From an uncultured Croceitalea sp. (GTDB lineage: Bacteria > Bacteroidota > Bacteroidia > Flavobacteriales > Flavobacteriaceae), in contig CALBVX010000015.1 of NCBI GenBank assembly GCA_937969515.1, positions 1 through 39,864 on the forward strand: DNA of 39,864 bases, read 5' to 3'. The translations under genes were made by a program, and so were the position numbers. Of the stretch, positions 26,268 to 34,769 are shown in pieces; positions within the stretch are counted from its first letter, which is position 1; every line of letters begins with the position of its first letter. Below the pieces are notes generated by a model. That model did no database searches and was not told where the DNA came from. It saw only the letters and a list, made by a program, of their open reading frames with translations.

Positions 26268-27137
26268 TCAATTAAAGTCGATATAATCTTGCGGATTCAA
26301 AGGTTTTCCTTTCTTCCAAAGCTCAAAATGTAAGTGAGGCCCCGTAGTTAGTTCGCCCGTATTACCAACACCGGCAATTACCTCTCCTGCTTTTATGATA
26401 TCACCTTGCGATTTGCTCAGCGAGCCATTATGCTTATACACAGAAATTAAATCTTCTTTATGTTCTACAATAATAACGTAGCCAGTATCTGAAGTCCATT
26501 CGGCAAAAATAACGGTGCCGTCCGCTACCGCTTTAACGGGGGTATCCTTTGTGGCTGAAATATCGGTAGCATAATGTTTTTTCTGTAAATCATACCCTTG
26601 GGTTACCGAGCCGTTTATAGGTGAGAAAAGAACTTCTCCAGCATTTCCGGTATTTCGTTCAAAAAGGTTGTATTTATCTTCAAGCTCCACTTGTTCCCGC
26701 AGGGCCAAGTCTTCTCGAATAGGCTTTAAATCGATTGTAGAGGGGTCGAGCTTAAACTGTTCAAACAAAGAGTCTCTATTGATTTCGTTATTCTCAATAT
26801 CACCACGTAGCACGAGCCGAACGTTTTCTAAATACTTATTGGTATATTCTAAAACTGCTACCAAAGAATCGGTTTTATAGGTCAGTTCCGTTGCCTGCCT
26901 TTTTAGGCGTGTAGAAGAATAGCCAGGAATGTACTCTCTTAAAGGTGTAAATGCCACTAAGAGCGTTGTTAGCCCAATCAAAATAATGATAAACAATGTG
27001 CCAGTGACGAACACATTTAGCCTGCTTAATTTGAAGGATATTTTCTCTTCAAAAGTACTTTCGTTAAGTATCACCAAGCGGTACTTATGCAGTAGCTTCC
27101 GTTTTATTTCTTTGCCTTTTTTTTGCTTTTTGGCCAT
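26268..27137 (-). CDS. M23-family (LytM-type) metallopeptidase, membrane-anchored
   Basis: This 289-residue protein has a basic cytoplasmic N-terminus (about 40 residues), one membrane segment (about 44-65), a coiled-coil-like stretch, and a C-terminal LytM domain. Zinc-site residues are visible: His188 and Asp192 (HYATD) and the HLHFEL motif (His268, His270), so it looks catalytically competent. Such proteins cut peptide cross-links in peptidoglycan from the periplasmic side. The ATG at 27137 (MAKKQKKGKEIK) is the natural start; an upstream TTG adds three residues only. A TATATTTG at 27151-27144 on the minus strand sits 6 bases before the ATG, which would mean an almost leaderless mRNA. Head of a cassette with the GH3-like and DUF6909-like genes. 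Confidence 0.9.
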   Translation of the reverse strand: MAKKQKKGKEIKRKLLHKYRLVILNESTFEEKISFKLSRLNVFVTGTLFIIILIGLTTLLVAFTPLREYIPGYSSTRLKRQATELTYKTDSLVAVLEYTNKYLENVRLVLRGDIENNEINRDSLFEQFKLDPSTIDLKPIREDLALREQVELEDKYNLFERNTGNAGEVLFSPINGSVTQGYDLQKKHYATDISATKDTPVKAVADGTVIFAEWTSDTGYVIIVEHKEDLISVYKHNGSLSKSQGDIIKAGEVIAGVGNTGELTTGPHLHFELWKKGKPLNPQDYIDFN

Positions 27138-27282
27138 AATACACAAATATAATCTTAGATTTTAACATGGGCATTATCCATCTAAAATTGTGAAATCTTT
27201 AGCAAATCTCTAAAAATCAATGAATACTGCAATTCTTAACGTAATTTTACGTTATCAAAAATAGGTGCATCTTCTTTTTTTG

Positions 27283-27290
27283 TACTTTTG
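27283..27290 (+). promoter_or_regulatory. Candidate -7 element (TACTTTTG) for tatA
   Basis: TACTTTTG matches TAnnTTTG and ends 23 bases before the tatA start codon, leaving a leader of roughly 15-18 bases. No TTG lies 17-23 bases upstream, so the -33 box is missing or degenerate. Confidence 0.45.
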
Positions 27291-27313
27291 AAATCTATTT
27301 AAAATTTAAATTC

Positions 27314-27508
27314 ATGATTGCTCAAAATATATTTCTTGGTTTAGTTGGTCCTTGGCAGATAGCCATTATTGTTTTGTGTATTCTTTTACTTTTTGGAGGA
27401 AAGAAAATTCCTGAATTAATGCGCGGACTTGGTAGCGGTATCAAAGAATTTAAAGACGCCTCCAAAGAGGACGAAAAACTTGAAGACAAAACGAGCGAAA
27501 ACTCTTAA
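27314..27508 (+). CDS. tatA: Twin-arginine translocase subunit TatA/E
   Basis: This 64-residue protein has the TatA layout: a short N-terminal membrane segment (about residues 8-26) followed at once by [25 protein letters not shown], the amphipathic helix with the conserved FGxKKIPEL hinge. An acidic, lysine-rich tail follows. TatA oligomers form the passage for folded proteins with twin-arginine signals in the inner membrane. It is transcribed divergently from the M23 peptidase gene and has its own promoter-like element; tatC is not in the window. Small size is normal for the family. Confidence 0.95.
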   Translation: MIAQNIFLGLVGPWQIAIIVLCILLLFGGKKIPELMRGLGSGIKEFKDASKEDEKLEDKTSENS

Positions 27509-27717
27509 ACTTCAAGCTTCCCAAGTATACTCTAGACACACTATTTTGTGGGTAATATCGATTGAAAACATCTTTAAATCAAGATTCACCCCGTAAACCT
27601 TCGTTTTCACAACAAAAACTAATTCCTTTAAGCATGATAGCGTAATTTCGACGTTATTACTACAAGACTTTTGTGTTAAAATCACAAAAAAATGCAGTAG
27701 TCGAACTAAAATGAATC

Positions 27718-29754
27718 ATGACCAGAATTAATTTCATATTTGTTTTCTTAATAACATTTGCCCTTAATGCGCAAAAATTATCGGAAGACGCCCTTGCCAG
27801 CATTCAAACAGATACCACAGACCAAATCGTATCCGAAGGTGAAGATGCTAACCCCAAAACCATTTCTGATACTAAAGAAAAAAACAAGCTTGTTAGAAAA
27901 GCCGATGGCCTTTTTGATAAGATGTGGTATGCCGAAGCAGCCAAGTATTATGATCTGGCCATCGAAGAAAGTGAAGGAGAACCATCGCAATACTTACTTT
28001 CAAGAGCAGGAGATTCTCACTATTTTAATTCGAACATCAAACAGGCTTACGAGTGGTACAATAAGCTTTACAAGAACTACGAGAATGAAATCTCAGATAA
28101 TACCCTTTTTAATTATGTACATACTTTAAAAGGCACCGGAAGAAAAAGAAGGGCAAATCGCGTAATGGCCGTGCTCAACAAAAAAAATGAACGAGAATTA
28201 AGAGAAGATGCCGCAAGCCTAAAAGAAACACTTGAAGAAGATTCAAGATTCGACCTTAAGAATCTTAACATAAATTCTAAATACTCTGATTTTTCGCCAA
28301 TGTACTATGGCAAAGACAAATTGCTATACACTTCTGCTAAGGACACCTTGTTTTTAAATACCAGAAAGTACAGATGGGACAATCAGCCTTATTTAGATCT
28401 CTATACAGCAAAAGTCGATTCTGCTAAAAACGATGCTTCAGGCACCTATCGCTTTTCAAAAAATGTGAACACTAAATATCACGAGGCATCTGCCTGTTTT
28501 TCTCCTGATAAAAAAACCATCTTTTTTACAAGAAATAATTACGGAAAGAAAAAGAAGATTAGAAGGGATAAAAAAGGGGTAAATCACCTAAAGTTATATA
28601 TGTCAAAAGAGATAGATGGCGAATGGACAGAAGCGGTAGAACTCCCTTTCAATAGCGATAACTATTCTACAGGCCACCCTGCATTGACCGCAGATGGCAA
28701 AAAACTCTATTTTGTTTCTGATATGCCCGGAGGCTACGGTGGAACTGACATTTATGTCGTAGATGTATTGGAAAACAATACTTTTTCTGAACCTCGAAAC
28801 CTAGGGCTAGCCGTAAATTCTAACAGAAAAGAAATGTTCCCCTTTATTACGGATGAGGCGCTATACTTTTCTTCGAATAGAACAGAAGGCTTAGGAGGTT
28901 TGGATATCTATAAGTCTGATTTTAGTGCAGAAGGTTTTGACAAAGCGGAAAACCTTGGCGCTCCGTTTAACAGTACAAGAGATGATTTTTCCTTAATTAT
29001 TGATGAGCGGACAGAGAAAGGTTACTTTGCTTCGAACCGCCCGGGTGGAAAAGGAAAAGATGATATCTATTCTTTTACCCCCACACGAAAAGAGATGCCT
29101 AACTTGAATGAAATCTCTGGATACATTGTTGATAGAATTACCGGAGATTCATTGCCAAATGCCATGGTATCATTATATAACAACGAAAATGTGCGTATTG
29201 GTGAGATTAGAACCAATGAAAACGGAAGTTTCCGATTTAACAACCTTAAGTCAACAACAGATTATACCTTACAGACCATTTTAGATGGTTATTTTGAACA
29301 GACTACACCTATCGCCACCAAAGACAACGAGGTAATAGACTTTGTACAGCCTATGAAGCGCCTGCAAGAAATGATTGTGGTTGAAGAAGGTGTTAAGAAG
29401 CTGAAAACAGAAATGATATTCTTTGACTTTGATCGCTTCAATATCAGAACAGATGCATCAAAAGAACTTGACAAGCTGGTTGAGGTCATGACCGAATATC
29501 CAAGTATGGTTATAAAAATTGAATCTCATACCGATGCCATTGGTAATGCGGCATACAATAAATACCTCTCTGGCAAGCGTGCAACATCAACCAGAGAATA
29601 CCTTATCTCACAAGGTATTGATGCCTCAAGAATTGAAAGCGCTATCGGTTATGGTGAAGAAAGGCTACTTAACGACTGTAGCGACGGGGTACGATGCGGT
29701 AGAGACAAACACCGACTCAACAGGCGGTCTGAATTCATTATCGTAAAAATGTAA
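27718..29754 (+). CDS. PorE-like OmpA-family protein (TPR, PD40 propeller, CRD, OmpA domain)
   Basis: This 678-residue exported protein begins with a hydrophobic signal peptide (residues 1-18, cut probably after ALNA). TPR-like helices follow (about 55-150), then a WD40/PD40-type propeller with repeated FxSDxxGGxGGxDIY-like blades (about 175-455). Next come a carboxypeptidase-regulatory-like domain (about 475-545) and a C-terminal OmpA peptidoglycan-binding domain (about 565-678) with HTD and NRRSEF. This order is that of PorE, a type IX secretion component linking the outer-membrane ring to peptidoglycan. Flavobacteria also have many similar proteins paired with SprF/PorP-like porins; no such partner is adjacent here. 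PorE of P. gingivalis is a lipoprotein, whereas no lipobox Cys is seen here. A terminator follows 26 bases downstream. Confidence 0.85.
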   Translation: MTRINFIFVFLITFALNAQKLSEDALASIQTDTTDQIVSEGEDANPKTISDTKEKNKLVRKADGLFDKMWYAEAAKYYDLAIEESEGEPSQYLLSRAGDSHYFNSNIKQAYEWYNKLYKNYENEISDNTLFNYVHTLKGTGRKRRANRVMAVLNKKNERELREDAASLKETLEEDSRFDLKNLNINSKYSDFSPMYYGKDKLLYTSAKDTLFLNTRKYRWDNQPYLDLYTAKVDSAKNDASGTYRFSKNVNTKYHEASACFSPDKKTIFFTRNNYGKKKKIRRDKKGVNHLKLYMSKEIDGEWTEAVELPFNSDNYSTGHPALTADGKKLYFVSDMPGGYGGTDIYVVDVLENNTFSEPRNLGLAVNSNRKEMFPFITDEALYFSSNRTEGLGGLDIYKSDFSAEGFDKAENLGAPFNSTRDDFSLIIDERTEKGYFASNRPGGKGKDDIYSFTPTRKEMPNLNEISGYIVDRITGDSLPNAMVSLYNNENVRIGEIRTNENGSFRFNNLKSTTDYTLQTILDGYFEQTTPIATKDNEVIDFVQPMKRLQEMIVVEEGVKKLKTEMIFFDFDRFNIRTDASKELDKLVEVMTEYPSMVIKIESHTDAIGNAAYNKYLSGKRATSTREYLISQGIDASRIESAIGYGEERLLNDCSDGVRCGRDKHRLNRRSEFIIVKM

Positions 29755-29780
29755 AAACAATAAAACACCTTTATAAACAA

Positions 29781-29811
29781 AGCCACCTCTAAGCAGGTGG
29801 CTTTTTCTTTT
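29781..29811 (+). terminator. Intrinsic terminator after the PorE-like gene
   Basis: An 8-bp stem (AGCCACCT at 29781-29788, AGGTGGCT at 29795-29802) with a 6-base loop is followed by TTTTCTTTT. It lies 26 bases after the stop codon, consistent with a monocistronic unit. Confidence 0.88.
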
Positions 29812-30041
29812 AAACTATTAGAACAAGTCCTTTTCTAGAAGAAAATCATTTTATCGAAGAAGACCATCGTTGAACTGCATTGCGAAAGAATCCTCTTGAC
29901 GATGCAAAATACCCATTCATCTATATGTTAAAAAGGGCCTTGTATTTTATCCTAGTTTAAGTTCGTTTTGTCTTTTTAGTTATACTAAAGTTCATGGTTA
30001 GTCTAATCTTTGTGTTGTACACGAACATAAAATGACTACTT

Positions 30042-30212
30042 ATGAGAAAATTATTACTTATTAAAGAGATTTACTTAGAAGGATTTAGAAATTTAGGAAG
30101 CATTATGGTCAAGCACTATTTCAAATTGTTTTCTTGGTTTTGTTTCGCCATGTTTTTTGTGGTACTCTATGCGTTCATATATAGAATACTAACTGGTTTC
30201 GCCTTTCAATAG
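30042..30212 (+). CDS. Small DUF6747-like membrane protein
   Basis: This 56-residue open frame starts at an ATG at 30042 and ends at TAG 30210-30212. It has a charged N-terminal half (MRKLLLIKEIYLEGFRNLG) and a hydrophobic aromatic-rich segment from about residue 29 (LFSWFCFAMFFVVLYAFIYRI), ending TGFAF. This pattern matches a family of tiny flavobacterial proteins I know as DUF6747 (conserved KEIYLE, FxWFCF and the TGFAF end). It probably inserts once into the inner membrane; function unknown. It stands alone between the terminator at 29781-29811 and the convergent DUF4837 gene. The other 230 bases or so of this gap (29812-30041) show nothing I can name. Confidence 0.7.
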   Translation: MRKLLLIKEIYLEGFRNLGSIMVKHYFKLFSWFCFAMFFVVLYAFIYRILTGFAFQ

Positions 30213-30267
30213 TAAAGACAAGACTTTTTATCACCTTAAGGTAAAGTGATTTAAACGCAATCTTTAG

Positions 30268-31260
30268 CTACGACTGGTTATTTTCAAATTTGAGGGTTTT
30301 CATAATGGCCTCCAGTTCCAATAAATCATCGCGTTTATTGGCAGAAGGCGCGAAAATAAAACCTTCGAGTATCAGTTTTCTTTTATTGGCCTCATCGTTG
30401 ATGATATAAGTCAGAAAAGGGCCCGCCATTGGGTATCCGCTAATTTCCCAAATACCTCTAACTTCGGCAGCTTTGAAGCCATTCACTTCTGCCGGGAAAA
30501 CGTACGGGGAAAAGGCCTTTTCCGTTATCATAAATGTGCCATCATATGGGCCTGGCACATATTTCTTGCCTATAGAATCACGCATTTGTACGATATCTTG
30601 AACAAAAGTAGAGTCGTTGCTAAAAGCATCCCAAGGCATGGCGTATGCAATAATATTCATATTGCCTTTTAAGATCTGTCTATCAATCCAAACGAAGTTT
30701 TCTTCATGCTTTCCTACGCGATATACCGAAGGTATGTCCAATTGAATACCAAGCTCATCTTTTAGGTCCGTTTCGTTGTTCAAAGACTTTTTAAAACGCC
30801 TTTGTGCCTCGCTTATCTCGTTGTTTTTAAAAGCCGCTACCGCCTTTTGAGCCACCGCTTCTATGTTTAAAAGCAATTCGTCATTGGTTCTACCCTTGAC
30901 TACCGCTACTTTTTGCGGTACCGAATATACGTTGGACTTTACATGACCAATCGATAAGGTGTCTTTCTGTACGAACAATACCGATCTTGAATGACTTGTG
31001 GCCCCTCTAAAAACCTGTGGAGGTATCTGTGTAAGCGAGAAAATCGCTTCACTCTGTGGAACGGCCAATACGCGATCTGCAAATACTTCACGTACTTTAT
31101 CGCCAACTTCGCCTTGCCAAAGGTTATTGTCCATCACAACCATTAACGAGTTTACCGCTCCGGTAGAAGGTGGCAGGTATCTTTTATTCTCTGAATTATT
31201 TTTGCAAGAAGTGAATGCCAGAAGGGCAAACAATAGCACTGTTCCTAGTTTTTGCATCAT
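30268..31260 (-). CDS. DUF4837 family lipoprotein
   Basis: This 330-residue predicted lipoprotein has a signal peptide ending in the lipobox LAFTSC (Cys at about residue 19). The mature part begins KNNSENKRYLPPSTGAVNSLMVVMDNNLW, and SVLFVQKDTLSIG, YVPGPYDGTFMITE and GIWEISGYPMAGPFLTYI are conserved in the Bacteroidota family DUF4837. It is probably attached to a membrane facing the periplasm; no biochemical role is known to me. A second in-frame ATG at 31257 is equally possible as start. It follows the lytic transglycosylase gene in the same direction, but after 243 bases with no recognisable gene or strong signal, so it may have its own promoter. Confidence 0.88.
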   Translation of the reverse strand: MMQKLGTVLLFALLAFTSCKNNSENKRYLPPSTGAVNSLMVVMDNNLWQGEVGDKVREVFADRVLAVPQSEAIFSLTQIPPQVFRGATSHSRSVLFVQKDTLSIGHVKSNVYSVPQKVAVVKGRTNDELLLNIEAVAQKAVAAFKNNEISEAQRRFKKSLNNETDLKDELGIQLDIPSVYRVGKHEENFVWIDRQILKGNMNIIAYAMPWDAFSNDSTFVQDIVQMRDSIGKKYVPGPYDGTFMITEKAFSPYVFPAEVNGFKAAEVRGIWEISGYPMAGPFLTYIINDEANKRKLILEGFIFAPSANKRDDLLELEAIMKTLKFENNQS

Positions 31261-31503
31261 AATTCTAAAATAATCAATTTATACAAACCGATTGTATTAG
31301 AATGAGTGTAATGCGCTTTTTAGTGAGTGTTAGGAGTAAATTTCCTTGTTTAATAAAAATCGTTAGTTCGAATCTTTCTCAAAAAGGAAGAAGTATCAAA
31401 ACCCGTGTTTATCTTCCAAAATTCTATTCTCGATACGATTTTTTTTCATTTCATTCTAAAAATCACTCGAATTGACGAATTCCTTCAAAATGTTCTAATT
31501 CGA

Positions 31504-33111
31504 TCAAGATGAGCAATTACACAACCTCAGCTTTGTGCCCGGCTTGAGATTGTTGCCCGTAAGACCGTTCCACTTTTTAAGATTATCGATTGAAATTCCG
31601 GGATACTTCCTAGAAATGGTCCAAAGAGAATCTCCGGATTGTACTACATGGATCTTAGAGGGATCTTTTGGTAATGCCCCAACAGGTTGAGCTGCTGCCT
31701 GTTTTGTTACAGTACTCGCCACTTTGGTCGTGACCGGCTTTCTGGGATAAATCGTTAGGCGTTGACCGACCCTTAGGTTATTGCTTCGAAGGCCGTTCCA
31801 GCCTTTGATCTGGCTTACCCCTACACCATAGCGTTCGGCTATTTTACCTAGATAATCGCCACTTCTTACTTTGTATCGTACCCTATCATTACTTGTAATG
31901 AGTTGAGGCAGGGGTTTCTCTACGGTTTCCAATTCTTTTTTGGCATAGGCATAAATATCCTCCTCATTGTTTACAAACTCGCCAACATGCTTCATTGGCA
32001 AGCGTAAAGTGTATGTTTTGCCTTGAACTTTAGGAATTATATTTAGTTTGTAGGCCGGATTCAAAACCTCTAATTCTTCAACCGAAATACCGACCATTTT
32101 TGAAATTTGGTCAAATGTAATCGTGTTCTTTACATGTACAGTATCGGTTTCAAAATAGGCGCGGTCTGCTTTTTTAGCTTTTAGCCCGTGTTCTTCGGCA
32201 TACTCAAAAAGATACATTGTTGCCAAAAAGGCTGGCACATAACCTGCGGTTTCACGAGGTAGGTTCTGTCTAATGTTCCAATAGTTCTTATACCCCCCTG
32301 AACGTCTTATGGCTTTGTTTACATTGCCCGGGCCGGAGTTGTAGGCCGCCAGGGCCAAATCCCAGTCATTGAAAATATCATATAGCTTTTTCAAATATTT
32401 GGCCGCGGCAGTGGTCGAGTTGATAGGGTCACTACGCTCGTCGACATAGCTGCTTACATCTAGCTTGTACATTTTGCCCGTGCCGTACATGAATTGCCAA
32501 AGCCCAGTAGCACCGACCCTAGATTTTGCTTTTGGATCCAATGCGGATTCTACAATGGCCAAGTATTTCACCTCTAAGGGTACATTATAATTATCCAATT
32601 CTTGTTCAAAAAGCGGAAAGTAGAACTGACTTTTTGTTATCATTCGCTCCATAAGGCCCCGCTTTCTTGAGAGAAAAGACTTGATAACGCTTTCTAAAGA
32701 AGGGTTATAGGCAATATTAAAAGGTGTTTTTTCATTAAGCCTTTTTAGACGGGCTTTTAAGGTGTCCGTAGATAATTCGGTTATATCCTCGTCAGCACTG
32801 TTTGGATTGGTTACCTCAGCATACATTTCATTAAAATGCGATGCGTTTTTGTATAGCTCATCCATCCAAAGGCTATCATATCTATACGCCTCTTCCAGGT
32901 CTTGAAGCTTACTTTGTTCTGATTTATCTTCGACCGCCGGAATATTCAGCACGGTCTTCGCCGTTTCCTTTTCAGCAATGGGTGCTTTTTTCTCAAGATT
33001 TGCCAAAAGAGAGTCAACTGCTTTAACCGCAGTTGTATCTGTTTGTTGGGCATTCACTGTTATCGCAGTCAAAAACAGTAAGACCCAAAAATGAATTTTA
33101 ATTCGTTTCAT
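31504..33111 (-). CDS. MltD-like lytic transglycosylase with two LysM domains
   Basis: This 535-residue exported enzyme has a signal peptide (MKRIKIHFWVLLFLTAITVNA). A helical region of about 120 residues precedes a SLT (GH23) domain containing the catalytic Glu at about 188 (AIVESALDPKAKS), GATGLWQFM and ALAAYNSGPGNV. Two LysM domains sit in the C-terminal 130 residues (YKVRSGDYLGKIAERYG and HVVQSGDSLWTISRKYP). It cleaves glycan strands of peptidoglycan, forming anhydro-MurNAc ends; the LysM domains hold it on the wall. The start at 33111 puts the signal peptide directly at the N-terminus; the ATG at 33120 adds three residues. It follows pgk on the same strand after 116 bases. Confidence 0.93.
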   Translation of the reverse strand: MKRIKIHFWVLLFLTAITVNAQQTDTTAVKAVDSLLANLEKKAPIAEKETAKTVLNIPAVEDKSEQSKLQDLEEAYRYDSLWMDELYKNASHFNEMYAEVTNPNSADEDITELSTDTLKARLKRLNEKTPFNIAYNPSLESVIKSFLSRKRGLMERMITKSQFYFPLFEQELDNYNVPLEVKYLAIVESALDPKAKSRVGATGLWQFMYGTGKMYKLDVSSYVDERSDPINSTTAAAKYLKKLYDIFNDWDLALAAYNSGPGNVNKAIRRSGGYKNYWNIRQNLPRETAGYVPAFLATMYLFEYAEEHGLKAKKADRAYFETDTVHVKNTITFDQISKMVGISVEELEVLNPAYKLNIIPKVQGKTYTLRLPMKHVGEFVNNEEDIYAYAKKELETVEKPLPQLITSNDRVRYKVRSGDYLGKIAERYGVGVSQIKGWNGLRSNNLRVGQRLTIYPRKPVTTKVASTVTKQAAAQPVGALPKDPSKIHVVQSGDSLWTISRKYPGISIDNLKKWNGLTGNNLKPGTKLRLCNCSS

Positions 33112-33227
33112 TTCGGTCATAGTTTGTTCGGGACTAGCGAAAATGCGGTTTTTTATTGAAAAAATAAAGGATTATGGGCAAAACCATCAAAATTTAGGAT
33201 AAAGTCCGTTAATCGATAAGGTCTTTA

Positions 33228-34418
33228 CTAGCCTAATATTGCGGCGATACCGGGTAGTGTTTTACCCTCTAAACTCTCTAACATTGCCCCGCCACCAGTT
33301 GAGACATAACTTACCTTGTCTTCAAAGCCGAATTGTTTTACCGCAGCAACCGAATCTCCACCACCAACAAGTGAAAAAGCCCCATTTTGGGTGGCTTCGT
33401 CAATAGCGTTACCAATGGCAATGGTTCCTTTTGCAAAACTTTCCATCTCAAAAACACCAACAGGGCCGTTCCATAATATCGTTTTTGACTTTAGAATCAC
33501 TTCTTTAAAGTTTTCTAATGTGGCCGGCCCGGCATCTAAACCTTGCCAACCATCAGGAATACTATCTACAGCAACACCTTGGGTTTTTGCGTTATTATCA
33601 AAAGCATCTGCAGCTAAAACATCAACTGGCAAATGAACTTCCACCCCTTTTTCCTTTGCCTTTTTTAGAATATCTAGAGCCATTTCCATTTTATCGTCTT
33701 CGCAAATAGAATCGCCTACTTGCCCACCTTGGGCTTTTACAAAAGTATAGGTCATTCCGCCGCCAATAATCAAGTGGTCTACCTTGTCCAATATATTTTC
33801 GATAATGGTAATTTTAGAAGACACCTTAGCGCCACCCAAAATTGCAGTAACCGGTTTTTCGCCAGTGGCCATTACCTTTTCGATGGCTTTGATTTCTTTG
33901 GCCAATAAATACCCAAAACACTTATTTTCGGCAAAATAATTGGCAACTACCGTTGTTGATGCGTGTGCTCTATGCGCCGTGCCAAAAGCGTCGTTCACAT
34001 ACACATCTCCATATTTAGATAGTTTTTCGGCAAATTCAGCATCGCCATTGGTTTCTTCGCCATAAAAGCGAAGGTTCTCTAACAATAAAATTTCGCCACT
34101 TTCTAAATTAGCATACGCTTCATCTACTTTTTCACCAACGCAGTCATCGACAAACTTTACCTGCACTCCAATAATATCAGAAACAGTGTTGCAGATATGG
34201 CTCAAAGACATATCCTCGTTCCGCTGTCCTTTTGGTCTGCCTAAATGACTCATTAAAACGGCACTGCCACCATCTTCCAAGATTTTCAAAATTGTAGGCT
34301 TTGCCGCTTCTATTCTACTAGTATCAGTTACATTAAATTCTGCATCTAAGGGAACATTAAAATCTACACGGATCAGTGCTTTTTTATCTTCAAAATTGAA
34401 ATCTTCCAGTGTTTTCAT
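33228..34418 (-). CDS. pgk: Phosphoglycerate kinase
   Basis: This 396-residue glycolytic enzyme interconverts 1,3-bisphosphoglycerate plus ADP and 3-phosphoglycerate plus ATP in the cytosol. The signature RVDFNVPL lies near residue 17, SHLGRPKG near 58, [12 protein letters not shown] near 111 and the nucleotide-binding GGGDSVAAV near 350; length is standard. It is transcribed leftward, divergent from the DUF6090-like array, with a good -7 element 20 bases upstream of the ATG at 34418. Confidence 0.98.
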   Translation of the reverse strand: MKTLEDFNFEDKKALIRVDFNVPLDAEFNVTDTSRIEAAKPTILKILEDGGSAVLMSHLGRPKGQRNEDMSLSHICNTVSDIIGVQVKFVDDCVGEKVDEAYANLESGEILLLENLRFYGEETNGDAEFAEKLSKYGDVYVNDAFGTAHRAHASTTVVANYFAENKCFGYLLAKEIKAIEKVMATGEKPVTAILGGAKVSSKITIIENILDKVDHLIIGGGMTYTFVKAQGGQVGDSICEDDKMEMALDILKKAKEKGVEVHLPVDVLAADAFDNNAKTQGVAVDSIPDGWQGLDAGPATLENFKEVILKSKTILWNGPVGVFEMESFAKGTIAIGNAIDEATQNGAFSLVGGGDSVAAVKQFGFEDKVSYVSTGGGAMLESLEGKTLPGIAAILG

Positions 34419-34438
34419 GAGTTACTCGGTTTGAATGC

Positions 34439-34446
34439 CAAAAGTA
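34439..34446 (-). promoter_or_regulatory. Candidate -7 element (TACTTTTG) for pgk
   Basis: On the minus strand TACTTTTG fits TAnnTTTG exactly and lies 20 bases before the pgk start codon, giving a short leader. A TTTG further upstream is 28 bases away, beyond the usual 17-23 spacing, so the -33 box is not convincing. Confidence 0.5.
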
Positions 34447-34551
34447 AAGATTTCTTTAGGCTTTAGGGTGTTACCAAACCGCTAAATTTTAAGGTTTTTG
34501 TGGTGTTTAAAGTGGTCGGTTTTAATCCAAATGGCTGAAATTGAACACTTT

Positions 34552-34585
34552 TTGTTAAAATGAAGAGCCTATTGCCTTATATTTG
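34552..34585 (+). promoter_or_regulatory. Promoter for the DUF6090-like array (TTG-N23-TATATTTG)
   Basis: TTG at 34552-34554 and TATATTTG at 34578-34585 are 23 bases apart, within the Flavobacterium consensus TTG-N17-23-TAnnTTTG. The expected start of transcription (about 34592) is some 30 bases before the truncated gene start at 34621 and about 180 bases before the first intact array gene, with the repeat at 34661-34747 in between. The repeat is therefore probably transcribed as part of the leader. Confidence 0.55.
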
Positions 34586-34620
34586 ATGCTAGCACTTCCC
34601 CAACAATCAACCAAAAACCA

Positions 34621-34660
34621 ATGTTTAAATTCTTCTGCGGAATTCAAGAAACCATACTAA
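34621..34660 (+). pseudogene. Possible truncated start of a DUF6090-like gene
   Basis: The ATG at 34621 begins MFKFFCGIQETIL, which resembles the invariant MIKFFRKIRQ start of the array genes (25 of 39 bases match the first gene, 12 of the first 14). After 40 bases the similarity ends at the palindromic repeat. The frame stays open to 34776 only by passing through that repeat, so the 51-codon product is unlikely to be a real protein. The promoter at 34552-34585 is placed correctly for this start. Confidence 0.35.
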
Positions 34661-34747
34661 GTCATTTCGATATGAGGAATCCCGATAGCTATCGGGAGAC
34701 GATTGAGAAATCCAGATTTCTCACGTTGGCAAACTCGGTTCGAAATG
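34661..34747 (+). repeat. Compound palindromic (REP-like) element
   Basis: Three nested or adjacent inverted repeats are visible. The outer arms are CATTTCGA (34663-34670) and TCGAAATG (34740-34747). A perfect 18-base palindrome, TCCCGATAGCTATCGGGA, is at 34680-34697, and GAGAAATC / GATTTCTC is at 34705-34712 and 34715-34722. The whole could fold into a cloverleaf-like structure. Elements with TCATTTCGA and GAGAAATC blocks are, to my knowledge, dispersed many times in flavobacterial genomes. No coding function is likely. It fills most of the 351-base gap between pgk and the first array gene. Confidence 0.8.
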
Positions 34748-34769
34748 TCCAAAATAACCAACTAACCAT

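Noticed and set aside
27144-27151. TATATTTG on the minus strand as a firm promoter of the M23 gene
   Set aside because: It is only 6 bases from the start codon and has no TTG at the proper distance, so it would require an almost leaderless transcript; kept only as a remark in the gene entry.
31261-31503. Hidden gene or RNA in the 243-base gap between the DUF4837 and lytic transglycosylase genes
   Set aside because: No reasonable open frame, strong hairpin or promoter consensus was found on either strand.
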